DNA from: Bryobacterales bacterium
GTDB lineage: Bacteria > Acidobacteriota > Terriglobia > Bryobacterales > Bryobacteraceae
Direction: 5' to 3'
Assembly (NCBI GenBank): GCA_003162425.1
Contig: PMOK01000116.1
Location: 1-41,880, forward strand
Length of the DNA stretch: 41,880 nt
Below, piece after piece: positions 17,384-26,312 of the stretch (the first letter of the stretch is position 1; each line of letters opens with the position of its first letter). The notes under the pieces are model-generated. The model was given only the letters and a program-made list of their open reading frames with translations. It did not search any database and was not told the DNA's origin. The position numbers and the translations under genes are program-made.

Positions 17384-17606
17384 TCAAGCTGGTTGGCCGA
17401 GCAGGTTGTAAATCAATCCGTATGGATCTTTGACGTAGCATCTCGGAAAATCAGGCTCATCCTTGACGATTTCGCAACCGTTTTTCACGAGGCGCTGTTT
17501 GGCTTCCTCGACATCGCGAACAGTGACTTCGAGGACCGGCCCAAGCGGCGGCCTTCTTCGGGTCTTGCGCTTGGATCAAAATATCCGTGCCGAAGCTGTT
17601 TGCCAT
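17384..17606 (-). pseudogene. VOC/glyoxalase-like protein, internal deletion and frameshift
   Basis: A strong ribosome site (GGAGGAA, 5 bp from ATG 17606) leads into MANSFGTDILIQAQDPKKAAA, the first beta strand and helix of a VOC-family domain. The frame then changes, and in the next frame LGPVLEVTVRDVEEAKQRL continues through PRCYVKDPYGLIYNL to a TGA at 17384-17386. Intact relatives have about 35-45 more residues between these pieces (the FY..LGF strand and the first metal/ligand strand). The gene therefore lost an internal piece with an out-of-frame junction near 17545. Function before decay is unknown; VOC proteins include glyoxalases, dioxygenases and resistance proteins. Confidence 0.75.
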
Positions 17607-17670
17607 GAAAGTTCCTCCGTGCTTGGAAGGCGACTCAATTTAGCACAAATCGCCGGCAAACAAAGGGCGC

Positions 17671-20600
17671 TCATCTCGCTTCACGCGCTCTGGCCCACCG
17701 CTGGAGTACTTCCTGGAGAAGGTCTTTGTCCACCGGTTTCGCCAGATAGTCGTCCATGCCGAATGAGATACACCTCTCTCTTTCGCTTTGGAACGCGTTC
17801 GCGGTAACCGCGACGATGGGTGTCGACGACGAGGCTTCCGCTAAACTCCGGATCTCTTGGGTAGCTTGGAACCCGTCCATCACGGGCATCTGCACATCCA
17901 TCAAGATGAGATCGTAGCGGCTGGTCTTGACCTTCGCGACCGCCTCCGCCCCGTTTTCAGCTACTTCGACCATGTATCCGAGGTTGATCAGTTGATGACT
18001 TAGCACCTTTTGATTGATCCGATTGTCTTCGACAATGAGAATGGTTCCACAATTCTGCTCGTGCGGCAGACCCTCCTGGGTGGGCCTGGACTCTGACGGC
18101 AGGGCTTCATTTCCCAGGCCCAGTTTCGCTGTGAACCAGAACTTGCTTCCTTGGCCCGAAGAGCTTTCGAACCCGACCTCGCCGCCCATCAGCTCCACCA
18201 AGCGCTTCGAGATAGCGAGGCCGAGGCCAGTGCCGCCATACCGCCGCGTGGTGGATGTCTCCGCCTGGCTGAAGCTCTGAAAGAGGCGTTTTTGTGTTTC
18301 CTCGGGTATTCCGATTCCGGTGTCGGAAACCGACACGCGCAGCAGTATGCACTCGGGCTCAGAGGCGGCTTTAGCGGAAAGCGACACGCGAACCGTTCCG
18401 CGATCTGTGAACTTGACTGAATTGGAGAGGAGATTCAGCAGAATTTGCCGGACACGGACGGGGTCGCCCACCAGCAGATCTGGAATTTCATCATCAATCG
18501 CCACCACTATTTCCAGATGCTTGGCATGGGCCGCTGCGCTCACCACGCTTACTGAATTCCGCACCAACTCGCGTAATTTGAAATCGGCTTTTTCCAGAGT
18601 GAGCTTCCCGGCCTCGATCTTGGAAAAATCGAGGATATCGTTAATGATCGTCAGTAAGGAAGTCGCGGAGAATTGGATGGCTTCCACATATTCACTTTGC
18701 TCCTCGGATAGCGGGGTATCGGCCAGTAAAGTCCCCATGCCGATGATGCCGTTCATAGGCGTTCTGATCTCATGGCTCATCACCGCCAGAAACTCACTCT
18801 TGGCTCGATTTGCGCGCTCAGCCTCGGCCTTCAATAGTTCTTCCTGAGCCAGTCTTTGATCAAGCTGCGCGGTTCGATCCGCGACGAGACGTTCCAATTC
18901 GTGCTGGCGCCGCACCAGAGAACGCACCCGCCAGCGCCAAACGGCGACGCAAACAAAACCGGCCGCCAGGACCACTGCAACGACGAACAGTTCTGTCCGC
19001 CACCAGGGCGGCGTAATCTCGAAGGAGAATCCGCTGAGCCTGGAAGTCTTGCCGCTGCTGGAATCGACGGCTTGCGCTTGGAATGAATACCGGCCGGGCG
19101 CCAGTTCCGGATAACGAACTGTGTGCACCGCCGTTTCTACCCATTCGTCTTCCAAACCAACCAAGCGGTAGCGAAACTTCAGTGCTTTTTCATTGCGAAG
19201 ACTCAAGGACGCCAGCGAGACTGTCAACGGATCATGTCTCCAGGCCAGTTCGCTGTTGTTGACGAGATCCCTGGTTCCATATCCGACTCGGACGAAGATC
19301 GGCGGCGGTGGTGGATTCAAGTACGGCGCTGCCGGTACCAGGAAATGAGATAAGCCGCCGCTGGTTCCGATCCAGACCGAGCCGTCACTATCCTCCAGGA
19401 ACGCGTGGGCGTCGCAGTCGTCCCAGATGAGGCCGTCGCCCGCCGTGTACCGCCGCCAGGACCGTCCATCAAAAAGCTCAACCCCGTGGTCCTCGCCAAA
19501 CCAAACCCAACCACGACTATCCACCCGCAAGAACACCACCTCGTTGGAGGACAAGTGCGGTGTTGTAAAACCCGCGATATTGCCGTTCTCTAATTGGAAC
19601 CGAGCTACGCCTCCGCCGTTGCCGTTTATCCACAACGCTCCCGATTTGTCGAGCGCCAGATCTTCAAGGTGATGGCCAAGCTTCGCCATTGAGATGTCCA
19701 GGCGCGTCCAATTTGGGGCGTCGAAGCGAAACAGATACTCCGAGGAGATGGCCCAAATCCGGCCCTTTGAATCCTCCACCATGTCCTCGATCTTCCTGGC
19801 GCCGGAGGCAGCGGGGTCAGCCAGGTGAAACTCGGCTGGGCCGTGACGGCGTTCACTGAGAAAAAGCCCTTCGCTGCTGGAAGCCCAGACGCGATCGCGG
19901 GAGTCGACAAATACGTGCGAGACGCGCGGCAGATTTAGCTGCCAACCGTGGAGCGTTGCTTCATCTATCTGGACAAGTTTGCCTTGATAGGTGGCCGCCC
20001 AGAGAAAACCGTCCTTCGACTTCTCCAGCGAGAGGCACCGCGAGGGCCGATCGATGCCTGCTTGGGACCAGGATCTGAACCTGGAGGCGCCCGGCTCAAG
20101 TAGGCTCAGTCCATGCTCATCCGCCACCCAAATTCGACGGCGGGAGTCTCGCTGAAGCGCCCAGATCTCGTCGCTGTGCAGACCTTGCCGGGTGGTCCAC
20201 TGTTCCCAAACGCCATAGCCCAGCCACTTCCGAATGCCGTGACCGAGCAAGCCGAACCAAACCATGCCCTCGCGATCTTGGATGATTGAGGCAACCGTTC
20301 CTTTCCCAAAACCCTTAGCTTCTGAAATGATTTCCCACTGGCCTCCCACATAGCGGCCTACATCCGAACCAAAACCCGCGAGCACCGCTCCTGAGCGATC
20401 CTCCGCGAGACTGAGATACGTAACGTCGCTCGGCACATGCCCCGGGGGGTTGCGAATTTCGAAACTCTTATGGCCAGGGGGCAACACGGCAATATATTTT
20501 GGCCCGCGTGCCCACAACTCTCCATTCGCCTTGAGTAGGAGACATTTCCAATCATCCTCCGGCAAGCCGGACGACTTACCGTACTTCAGCAGTTTCCCGT

Positions 20601-21192
20601 GGGAGATCTCGCATAAACCTTTTCCGCATCCCATAAGGACGCTTCCGTCTGGTTTGGCCAGCACGCTGCTGACGGTCTGATCAATTTGGCCGCTCTTCGC
20701 AGCCGACTCCAGGGGGCCGGCCTGCCAGGAGCGCCCCCCATCTTCGGACTTGACCACCAGCACCCCGAACTGCGTCACGGCGTAGACCTTGCCATCTGTC
20801 GCGGACGCAAGGCTTGAATCGTAGGGAACTTTGAGATTCTGATGCTGATACGTAACCGTCGAAAAGCTTCGTTGGCCGGTGCTGAAAGCCAGCCCGTCAC
20901 GCGTTCCAACCCACAATCGCCCATCCCGGTCCGAGCTCAACGCCCTGACAAATCCACTGGGTAGGCCTTCTTTCTGTCCAAATTGCCAAAAACGGGAGCC
21001 ATCGTATTGATAGAGGCCGCTTTCGGTGCCAATCCAAAGAAAGCCCGAAGGGTCCTGAAGCAGACAATTTACGCTCAGATTGCCCAGCCCGTCGATATAA
21101 TCCTTGAAGGAGTATTGCTGTCCTATGCAGACACTGGGAACCCAGGAAAGCACAAGCGCATAAATGGCTGCTCGCTTCTGGGATGTAGTCAT
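17671..21192 (-). CDS. Hybrid sensor histidine kinase with two-component-regulator propeller and terminal receiver
   Basis: The product is 1173 residues from ATG 21192, chosen because a signal peptide ([17 protein letters not shown]) follows; an upstream frame extension has no such support. A large periplasmic double propeller (about 30-650) carries repeats such as [16 protein letters not shown] and [17 protein letters not shown] domain follows, then one membrane helix ([16 protein letters not shown]), a coiled linker, HisKA with SHEIRTP (His807), an HATPase with DTGIGIP and GTGLGLAI, and a receiver with phospho-Asp1099 ([13 protein letters not shown]). It should sense an extracellular ligand, often a polysaccharide fragment in related systems, and pass phosphate internally. 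Unlike Bacteroidetes hybrid systems it has no DNA-binding domain, and no response regulator is adjacent, so the output partner is elsewhere. Confidence 0.94.
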   Translation of the reverse strand: MTTSQKRAAIYALVLSWVPSVCIGQQYSFKDYIDGLGNLSVNCLLQDPSGFLWIGTESGLYQYDGSRFWQFGQKEGLPSGFVRALSSDRDGRLWVGTRDGLAFSTGQRSFSTVTYQHQNLKVPYDSSLASATDGKVYAVTQFGVLVVKSEDGGRSWQAGPLESAAKSGQIDQTVSSVLAKPDGSVLMGCGKGLCEISHGKLLKYGKSSGLPEDDWKCLLLKANGELWARGPKYIAVLPPGHKSFEIRNPPGHVPSDVTYLSLAEDRSGAVLAGFGSDVGRYVGGQWEIISEAKGFGKGTVASIIQDREGMVWFGLLGHGIRKWLGYGVWEQWTTRQGLHSDEIWALQRDSRRRIWVADEHGLSLLEPGASRFRSWSQAGIDRPSRCLSLEKSKDGFLWAATYQGKLVQIDEATLHGWQLNLPRVSHVFVDSRDRVWASSSEGLFLSERRHGPAEFHLADPAASGARKIEDMVEDSKGRIWAISSEYLFRFDAPNWTRLDISMAKLGHHLEDLALDKSGALWINGNGGGVARFQLENGNIAGFTTPHLSSNEVVFLRVDSRGWVWFGEDHGVELFDGRSWRRYTAGDGLIWDDCDAHAFLEDSDGSVWIGTSGGLSHFLVPAAPYLNPPPPPIFVRVGYGTRDLVNNSELAWRHDPLTVSLASLSLRNEKALKFRYRLVGLEDEWVETAVHTVRYPELAPGRYSFQAQAVDSSSGKTSRLSGFSFEITPPWWRTELFVVAVVLAAGFVCVAVWRWRVRSLVRRQHELERLVADRTAQLDQRLAQEELLKAEAERANRAKSEFLAVMSHEIRTPMNGIIGMGTLLADTPLSEEQSEYVEAIQFSATSLLTIINDILDFSKIEAGKLTLEKADFKLRELVRNSVSVVSAAAHAKHLEIVVAIDDEIPDLLVGDPVRVRQILLNLLSNSVKFTDRGTVRVSLSAKAASEPECILLRVSVSDTGIGIPEETQKRLFQSFSQAETSTTRRYGGTGLGLAISKRLVELMGGEVGFESSSGQGSKFWFTAKLGLGNEALPSESRPTQEGLPHEQNCGTILIVEDNRINQKVLSHQLINLGYMVEVAENGAEAVAKVKTSRYDLILMDVQMPVMDGFQATQEIRSLAEASSSTPIVAVTANAFQSERERCISFGMDDYLAKPVDKDLLQEVLQRWARAREAR

Positions 21193-21265
21193 TCTCTTTA
21201 CTAATCGACAGATATGAGCAAAAAGATGACAATCGTCACCGCCTAGCAGCAATTTTAGCGACGTT

Positions 21266-21745
21266 CTACTCCCAAATGTGAGGCAACTGCCCGATGATGC
21301 GGGAATCCGTGGTGCGGAAAGCGTCGTGGACTTCACAGACGGCGTCTCCTTCATAGCGATACGCCTTGGATCGCATCGGATCGAGAATCCAGATGTTCGG
21401 ACAGCCCATCGCAAAATAATCTTCCAGCTTCCGGGTCAGGCGCGACCAACGGTCTTCGGGTGAAAGGATCTCGATGACCAGGAACGGAGGCGTGGTGAAC
21501 ACCTGCTCCGCGGGTTCGGTGAGGTACACAGCCACATCTGGCACTCTGAATCGAGTGGGCGCCACGCGGATGCGGACTTCCGGAAAAATTGAAATTCCCG
21601 GAATACGGTTCAGCAGCATTTGAACCCTGAACTGAAGTTTCGAGTGATCCTTTTCTCCAACGTTGCGATCTTCAATTTCACCATCCACGTAATCGCACTC
21701 CGGCTCATACACGTTGGACAGGTATTCTTCCACCGAAACGTCCAT
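21266..21745 (-). CDS. Uma2 family (DUF820) protein, PD-(D/E)xK nuclease-like fold
   Basis: This 159-residue protein has the family layout: SVEEYL at the start, [10 protein letters not shown] (the E of the core), [19 protein letters not shown] (with the conserved PD), [38 protein letters not shown], then a short C-terminal strand region. The PDV...EILSPED pattern gives the putative nuclease-site residues. Members are numerous in Acidobacteriota and cyanobacteria and their physiological role is not known. It starts at ATG 21745 without a good ribosome site and lies 73 bp upstream of the kinase gene on the same strand, so co-transcription is possible but unproven. Confidence 0.85.
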   Translation of the reverse strand: MDVSVEEYLSNVYEPECDYVDGEIEDRNVGEKDHSKLQFRVQMLLNRIPGISIFPEVRIRVAPTRFRVPDVAVYLTEPAEQVFTTPPFLVIEILSPEDRWSRLTRKLEDYFAMGCPNIWILDPMRSKAYRYEGDAVCEVHDAFRTTDSRIIGQLPHIWE

Positions 21746-21782
21746 GGGCTTGTTCTAACGGCGCTGTGGGAAAATTGAATGG

Positions 21783-22919
21783 TTGCTCACCCGGCGATCA
21801 CTTCTATCCGGCGGCCTTGGCGCTCTTGGGGCGTTCACCGCCTGCTCCCGGCCCAAAGCCAAAGGCTTCTCTGGCTACGCATTCATAGCGAATCAGGAAG
21901 GCGGCGCGGTGGCGGCCGTTGACCTGGAGGTGTTCGCGGTGGCGCGGCACATTCGCGTGGATGGCGCTCCTACCGACGTGGTGGCGCGCCGGCAGCATGC
22001 CCGCGTGTACGCTCTGACCCCAGAGAACGGATCAGTACATGAGATACGCGCGTCGAACTTGACCTTCACGCGCAAGTTGCGTGTGGCGTCGAGCGCTATC
22101 AGCATGCGGCTCTCCAAGGACGAAAGCACGTTGTACGTTCTTTGCCGCGACCCACGCCGGCTGGTGGCGATCGCGCTGGATCCTATGCGTGTGGATTGGG
22201 AGCTGAGGCTCGCCGAGGATCCATACGACTTCGACATATCATCTGAGGGAACGCTGGTAGCCATCAGCCACCGCGAGGCACGCGCTATTACGTTTGCCGA
22301 CTTGGCGCGCCGCACGGCTTATCCCATGGTTCACGCCACGGGCGAGATTGGCCTGGTGCGCTTCCAGTATTCGCGGCAGTTGATCGCGGCCAACTTGAGC
22401 GAGCGCATGTTGTCCATCTATCACGCGCCCAGCCGCAGGCTGATCGTAAATCTACCTCTCGCCGTACGGCCCGACCAGTTGTGTTTCAATGCCGATGGCG
22501 GGCAATTGTTCGTTACCGGTGAAGGTATGGACGCGGTGGTTGTAGTTTATCCTTCCTTCACGCCTGAGATCGGAGAAACGGTGCTGGCCGGGCACACTCC
22601 AGGTGCGATGGCGGCGTCCGTTACGCCAGGTTATTTGTTCGTCGCCAATCCCAAATCGGGCGACGTGAGTATTCTGGATATCGAGACGCGCCGCGTAGTT
22701 GCGGTAACGCCTGTGGGGACTGAACCGGCCTATATCACCATCACGCCCGACGATCAGTACGCGCTGGTGCTGAATCAGGCTTCCGGCGACATGGCGGTGA
22801 TCCGGATTCCGAACGTCACGCGCGCGGTGAATGAGCAGCGCCGATGGAAGAAGGGCCCGTTGTTCATGTTGATTCCGGTGGGTTCCAAACCGGTTAGTGC
22901 AGCCATCATGCGCATCTGA
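21783..22919 (+). CDS. Exported seven-bladed beta-propeller protein (YncE-like), Tat/lipoprotein-type signal
   Basis: The 378-residue product starts at TTG with MLTRRSLLSGGLGALGAFTAC: a twin-arginine pair, a hydrophobic run and a Cys that could be lipidated. The frame is closed 25 bp upstream by a TAA, so no better start exists. The rest is built of repeated YVTN-type blades with motifs such as YAFIANQEGGAVAAVDLE, LYVLCRDPRRLVAIALD, LFVANPKSGDVSILDIE and YALVLNQASGDMAVIRI. No catalytic residues are recognised; such propellers bind ligands or partner proteins at the cell surface. The SDR gene follows 14 bp after its stop, so they probably share a transcript. Confidence 0.82.
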   Translation: MLTRRSLLSGGLGALGAFTACSRPKAKGFSGYAFIANQEGGAVAAVDLEVFAVARHIRVDGAPTDVVARRQHARVYALTPENGSVHEIRASNLTFTRKLRVASSAISMRLSKDESTLYVLCRDPRRLVAIALDPMRVDWELRLAEDPYDFDISSEGTLVAISHREARAITFADLARRTAYPMVHATGEIGLVRFQYSRQLIAANLSERMLSIYHAPSRRLIVNLPLAVRPDQLCFNADGGQLFVTGEGMDAVVVVYPSFTPEIGETVLAGHTPGAMAASVTPGYLFVANPKSGDVSILDIETRRVVAVTPVGTEPAYITITPDDQYALVLNQASGDMAVIRIPNVTRAVNEQRRWKKGPLFMLIPVGSKPVSAAIMRI

Positions 22920-22933
22920 GCATCTAACTCAGC

Positions 22934-23710
22934 ATGGATCTACAACTCAAAGGTAAGACCGCACTGGTAACCGGTTCCACGGCTGGTATCGGCTTAGCGA
23001 TCGCGCAGGCGTTGGCGAAGGAAGGCGCTTCGGTCATCGTGAACGGTCGCACTGAGGAGCGAGTTCGCGCCGCGATGAAGGCCAGTGGCGCAGCGCATGG
23101 AATCGCGGCGGATCTCGGCACTGAGGCTGGAGCGCGGAAGCTGATTGCTGAGTTCGGCCAGGTGGACATACTGGTAAATAATCTCGGCATCTTCGAACCG
23201 AAGCCGTTCGCCGAGATCTCGGATGACGACTGGCGGCGATTCTTCGAGGTCAACGTGTTGAGCGGAGTGCGGCTCTCGAGACACTATATCGGGGCCATGA
23301 AGGAAAGAAACTGGGGACGCATTGTATTCATATCGAGCGAATCCGCTTTGCAGATTCCTCCCGAAATGATCCACTACGGGATGACTAAAACGGCGCAACT
23401 GGCAATCTCGCGCGGCCTGGCTGAAACCACGGCCGGGACGGCGGTGACGGTAAACGCCGTGCTCCCGGGGCCGACCGCGTCCGAAGGTGTGACGGAGTTC
23501 GTGCAGCAACTGGCGAAAGGGCAAGGCACGGATGTGGCGGCGGTGGAACGCGAATTCTTTCGTGACGTTCGTCCGAGTTCCCTGATTAAGCGGTTCGCAA
23601 CGCCAGCCGAGGTAGCCGCACTGGTGGCATTCGTTTGCAGCCCACTGGCGGCGGCGATCAATGGCGCGGCTCTACGTGTGGATGGCGGTGTGGTGCGATC
23701 TATCGCCTAG
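22934..23710 (+). CDS. Short-chain dehydrogenase/reductase (SDR) family oxidoreductase
   Basis: This 258-residue classical SDR has the cofactor motif TGSTAGIG (residues 14-21). NGRTEER after strand 2 (Arg in this position favours NADP). NNLG replaces the usual NNAG. Catalytic Ser is in FISSES, and Tyr/Lys are in YGMTK. Near the end are LPGPTASEGV and NGAALRVDGGVV. It should reduce or oxidise a carbonyl/alcohol with NAD(P)H; the substrate is not predictable. The long helix with EFVQQLAKGQG after the PG motif is a substrate-loop insertion. It lies 14 bp after the propeller gene and is the last gene before a repeat-bearing gap. Confidence 0.92.
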   Translation: MDLQLKGKTALVTGSTAGIGLAIAQALAKEGASVIVNGRTEERVRAAMKASGAAHGIAADLGTEAGARKLIAEFGQVDILVNNLGIFEPKPFAEISDDDWRRFFEVNVLSGVRLSRHYIGAMKERNWGRIVFISSESALQIPPEMIHYGMTKTAQLAISRGLAETTAGTAVTVNAVLPGPTASEGVTEFVQQLAKGQGTDVAAVEREFFRDVRPSSLIKRFATPAEVAALVAFVCSPLAAAINGAALRVDGGVVRSIA

Positions 23711-23738
23711 GGGCGCTCTGAATCTCTACTACTGCCGT

Positions 23739-23783
23739 GCGTCGCCAGGAGTCGCGACGCGGCACGCAAAGTGCGTGCGCTAC
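23739..23783. repeat. Double-hairpin palindromic repeat, family A copy 3 (degenerate first stem)
   Basis: The first hairpin keeps a 7-bp stem GCGTCGC / GCGACGC. The second keeps GCACGCA / TGCGTGC with loop AAG, then GCTAC. It lies between the SDR and ppx genes. The constant second hairpin identifies it as a relative of the copies at 7392 and 16177. Confidence 0.75.
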
Positions 23784-23833
23784 GCGTGGCGCTCGTGCGA
23801 CGACAGCCCGCTGCGTTTCAAAAACCGGGGCGT

Positions 23834-23857
23834 CCCCTTGCTTACGCGCGGGGCTAC
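23834..23857. repeat. 24-bp dispersed repeat, single arm (family B)
   Basis: A 24-bp sequence starting CCCCTTGCTTACG and ending GGGGCTAC is identical to the left arm of the inverted repeat at 28597-28660. A GAATTG also follows at a similar distance in both. Here the opposite arm is missing. It ends 45 bp upstream of the ppx start. Confidence 0.8.
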
Positions 23858-23902
23858 CGGCGTCGAATTGCGGGAGCGTCGGGGACGTTACCATGGAATC
23901 TT

Positions 23903-25435
23903 ATGCCCCGCTACGCTGCCGTAGATATCGGTAGCAATTCAGTCCGAATGTTGGCGGCCGAGACCGGCCAAGGTGTGCCCACCAAAATCCTGGCGGCGGA
24001 ACGTCAGGTGACACGGTTGGGCGCCGGCGTGTTTCAAGACGGCCGGATTCCGGCGGAGACAATGCAGTTCGTGTGCGAAAATCTATCGCGCATGGCGCAG
24101 GTCTACCGCAAGCTGGAAGTGATTGGAGTGCGCGCGGTGGCCACCAGCGCGGTACGAGATTCCAGCAATCAGCATGAGTTCATCGAGAAAGCATCGAGCG
24201 CGCTGGGCACTCCGGTGGAGATCATTTCGGGCGCCGAAGAAGCGCGGCTGATTCACCTGGGAGTGCAGGCCAGTTGGCCGCAGCCTGGTAAACGCATTCT
24301 AATCGTGGATGTGGGAGGCGGAAGCGCCGAATTGATTTTGAGCGACGATGGCGTGCTGACGGAAGCATTTTCGAAACCGTTGGGAGCGGTGCGGCTCACT
24401 GAAGTGTTCCTGAAAAGCGACCCGCCTGCGCCGCTCGAATTGCACCGCATGAACGAGTCGATCGAAGAAAAGCTGGCGGCGCCGCTGCGGCGCATCGGAA
24501 AAGGTCCGTGCGACCGCGTGATTGCTACGTCGGCCACGGCCGCGGCCATTGTGTGCGCAGTGAATCGGGTGGGACGATCGCGCCGCGATGAAGCCGACCG
24601 CCTGAAGGCCTCGGTGGCCGAAATCCGCAAATTCTATCGCCAGGTGTGCCAGCTGGATTTGGGCGAACGGCGCAAGATACAGGGCATCGGGCCGCGCCGG
24701 GCCGAGTTGATTATTTCCGGCGCCGCGGTGTTTCTGAAGGTGCTGGAGCTGTTTCAACAGACCGCACTCCACTATTCAGCGGCCGGCGTGCGGGATGGGA
24801 TCATCGCGGACCTGACGGCGCGGGGCGTGGGCCGTGAGCTCAGCATGCTCAATCGGGACCAGCGGCGGGTGGTGGAACAGATGGCGCGCCGCTACGGAGT
24901 GGATATCCAGCACGCGCGCAAGGTAGCCGAACTGGCGCATCAGTTGTTTGAGGCGCTGCAGCAAGTGCATCGCCTGCCTCCGGCGCTGGGCAAACTGCTG
25001 GAAGCGTCCGCCTATCTGCACGACATTGGACATTACGTGAGCGACACCGCACACCACAAACATTCCTATTACCTGGTAGCTCATTCCGACCTGCCGGAGT
25101 TTACCGACAACGAGCGGCAGATGATCGCATTGCTGTGCCGATATCATAGAAAGTCCATGCCGGCCGCGCGCCATTCGCCGTTTCAAACCTTCGATGCGGA
25201 TTCGCGCCGCGCCATTACTTTTCTGACGCCGCTGCTCAGAATCGCCGACAGTTTGGATCGCAGCCATGAACAGCGCGTTGCGGGAATGGATGTGCAGCTC
25301 CGCAATGGATCGATGCTGGTAGCGGCGAAATCCGCGGTGGATCTGGACCTGGAATTGTGGGCCGTGGAGCGGATCGCGGACGCGTTTCGTGAAACCTATC
25401 AGATGTCGCTCACGATGACCAGGGTGAAAGCGTGA
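23903..25435 (+). CDS. ppx: Exopolyphosphatase / pppGpp phosphohydrolase (Ppx/GppA) with HD-type C-terminal domain
   Basis: From ATG 23903 (MPRYAAVDIGSNSVRML) the protein has 510 residues. The actin-like Ppx core shows the phosphate-binding DIGSNS, the catalytic-Glu region SGAEEARLIHLG, DVGGGSAEL, and ATSATAAA. The C-terminal half (about 310-510) is the helical HD domain with AYLHDIGHYV and LCRYHRKSMP. The enzyme releases phosphate from polyphosphate chain ends or converts pppGpp to ppGpp. The frame is open further upstream, but that part crosses two repeats and does not look like family sequence. The stop overlaps the CHAD start (GTGA), and CHAD domains bind polyphosphate, which favours the polyphosphate role. 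Confidence 0.93.
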   Translation: MPRYAAVDIGSNSVRMLAAETGQGVPTKILAAERQVTRLGAGVFQDGRIPAETMQFVCENLSRMAQVYRKLEVIGVRAVATSAVRDSSNQHEFIEKASSALGTPVEIISGAEEARLIHLGVQASWPQPGKRILIVDVGGGSAELILSDDGVLTEAFSKPLGAVRLTEVFLKSDPPAPLELHRMNESIEEKLAAPLRRIGKGPCDRVIATSATAAAIVCAVNRVGRSRRDEADRLKASVAEIRKFYRQVCQLDLGERRKIQGIGPRRAELIISGAAVFLKVLELFQQTALHYSAAGVRDGIIADLTARGVGRELSMLNRDQRRVVEQMARRYGVDIQHARKVAELAHQLFEALQQVHRLPPALGKLLEASAYLHDIGHYVSDTAHHKHSYYLVAHSDLPEFTDNERQMIALLCRYHRKSMPAARHSPFQTFDADSRRAITFLTPLLRIADSLDRSHEQRVAGMDVQLRNGSMLVAAKSAVDLDLELWAVERIADAFRETYQMSLTMTRVKA

Positions 25436-25854
25436 CCGCAACGCCGCCCGGTATACGCGAATATGCTCTGGATCAAATGAATCATCTGCTCACGCGGCTG
25501 GTATTCCAGATGCATCGCGCGGCGAAAGTTCCGGGGCCGGAAGAGATCCACGACGTGCGGGTGAGTATACGGCGGTTCTCGCAGGGCCTGCTGCTGTTCG
25601 AGGAGTTCTTTCCACGCTGGGAAGTCAAAAAGATCAAGCGGCGCTTGAAGCGCATGCTGAAGTTAACTTCTCAAATACGGGATCGCGATATCACGCTCGA
25701 GTTTCTGGCGCGCCTGAAACAAACCCGGCACCGGGCACGTCTCCAGAAAAAGCGTCTGGCCTTCGAGAAGGAGTTCTCTCAAATGGTCCGGCACTGGAAT
25801 GCGCGGGATTTCTCGGCCAAATGGCGCAACGGCTTGTCTCTACAAAATACATGA
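25432..25854 (+). CDS. CHAD domain protein, N-terminal half
   Basis: This 140-residue product starts at GTG 25432, overlapping the ppx stop by four bases (GTGA). It has the first CHAD repeat: EEIHDVRVSIRRFSQGLLLF with the conserved His and basic residues, then KIKRRLKRMLKLTSQIRDRDITLEFL. CHAD is an all-helical, positively charged fold that binds inorganic polyphosphate and is normally one chain of two such repeats (about 280-300 residues). Here the frame stops with TGA inside what should be the middle, and the second repeat follows in another frame. Either one gene has suffered an indel, or the two halves are made as separate coupled chains. Confidence 0.82.
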   Translation: MTATPPGIREYALDQMNHLLTRLVFQMHRAAKVPGPEEIHDVRVSIRRFSQGLLLFEEFFPRWEVKKIKRRLKRMLKLTSQIRDRDITLEFLARLKQTRHRARLQKKRLAFEKEFSQMVRHWNARDFSAKWRNGLSLQNT

Positions 25855-26267
25855 GACTGAAAACTACACGGAACGCCGCCGAGACTGCCAGGGTATTGTT
25901 GCCGAAGCTGCTGGAAAAGTATTTCAAGGCTGGGCGCAAAGCGGCGAAGGGAGAGACTTCCCCGAAGAAGTTGCACGGATTTCGACTCGCCACCAAACAG
26001 TTCCGCTATTCATTGGAGCTGTTCCGTCCCCTGTATGGACCGAGTCTCGAGCGGAAACTCAGCGCCCTGAGCGGATTGCAAGGCGTGCTCGGCAAACTGA
26101 GCGACTATCACAGCGTGCGGACTTTGATCAAGGGCGACAAAGCGCTGGAACAGAAGCTGGACCGCGCCACCGGGAAAAAGCTGAAGGAGTTTCGCGAGCA
26201 GTGGGCAGCGTTCGACACTGAGGGACAACTCAAGCGCTGGAAGACTTACCTGGCGAGGGGCAAGTAG
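25851..26267 (+). CDS. CHAD domain protein, C-terminal half (split gene)
   Basis: The second CHAD repeat is in frame 0: PKKLHGFRLATKQFRYSLELF, then ALSGLQGVLGKLSDYHSVRTLI, ending in a basic KRWKTYLARGK. The ATG at 25851 overlaps the previous TGA (ATGA), an arrangement typical of coupling; another ATG at 25821 is possible. Neither has a visible ribosome site. The distance between the two conserved His motifs across the break is about 142 codons, near what one intact CHAD protein would need, which supports a recent one-base shift. The TAG stop lies inside a repeat hairpin (26264-26290). Confidence 0.75.
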   Translation: MRLKTTRNAAETARVLLPKLLEKYFKAGRKAAKGETSPKKLHGFRLATKQFRYSLELFRPLYGPSLERKLSALSGLQGVLGKLSDYHSVRTLIKGDKALEQKLDRATGKKLKEFREQWAAFDTEGQLKRWKTYLARGK

Positions 26268-26312
26268 GGCAAGCCTCCGGCTTGCCCTACTGGACAAGCC
26301 GGAGGCTTGTCC
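26264..26312. terminator. Twin hairpins between convergent genes (GGCAAGCC-type repeat, probable bidirectional terminator)
   Basis: Hairpin one is a perfect 12-bp stem GTAGGGCAAGCC / GGCTTGCCCTAC with loop TCC (26264-26290). Hairpin two is GGACAAGCC / GGCTTGTCC with loop GGA (26292-26312). The stop codon of the CHAD gene lies in the first hairpin, and the stop codon of the minus-strand small gene overlaps the end of the second. There is no T run, so termination is inferred from position only. Confidence 0.65.

Noticed and set aside
23771..23902. 44-residue N-terminal extension of Ppx
   Set aside because: The stretch crosses part of one repeat and all of another and does not resemble the family; MPRYAAVDIGSNS at 23903 is the normal start.
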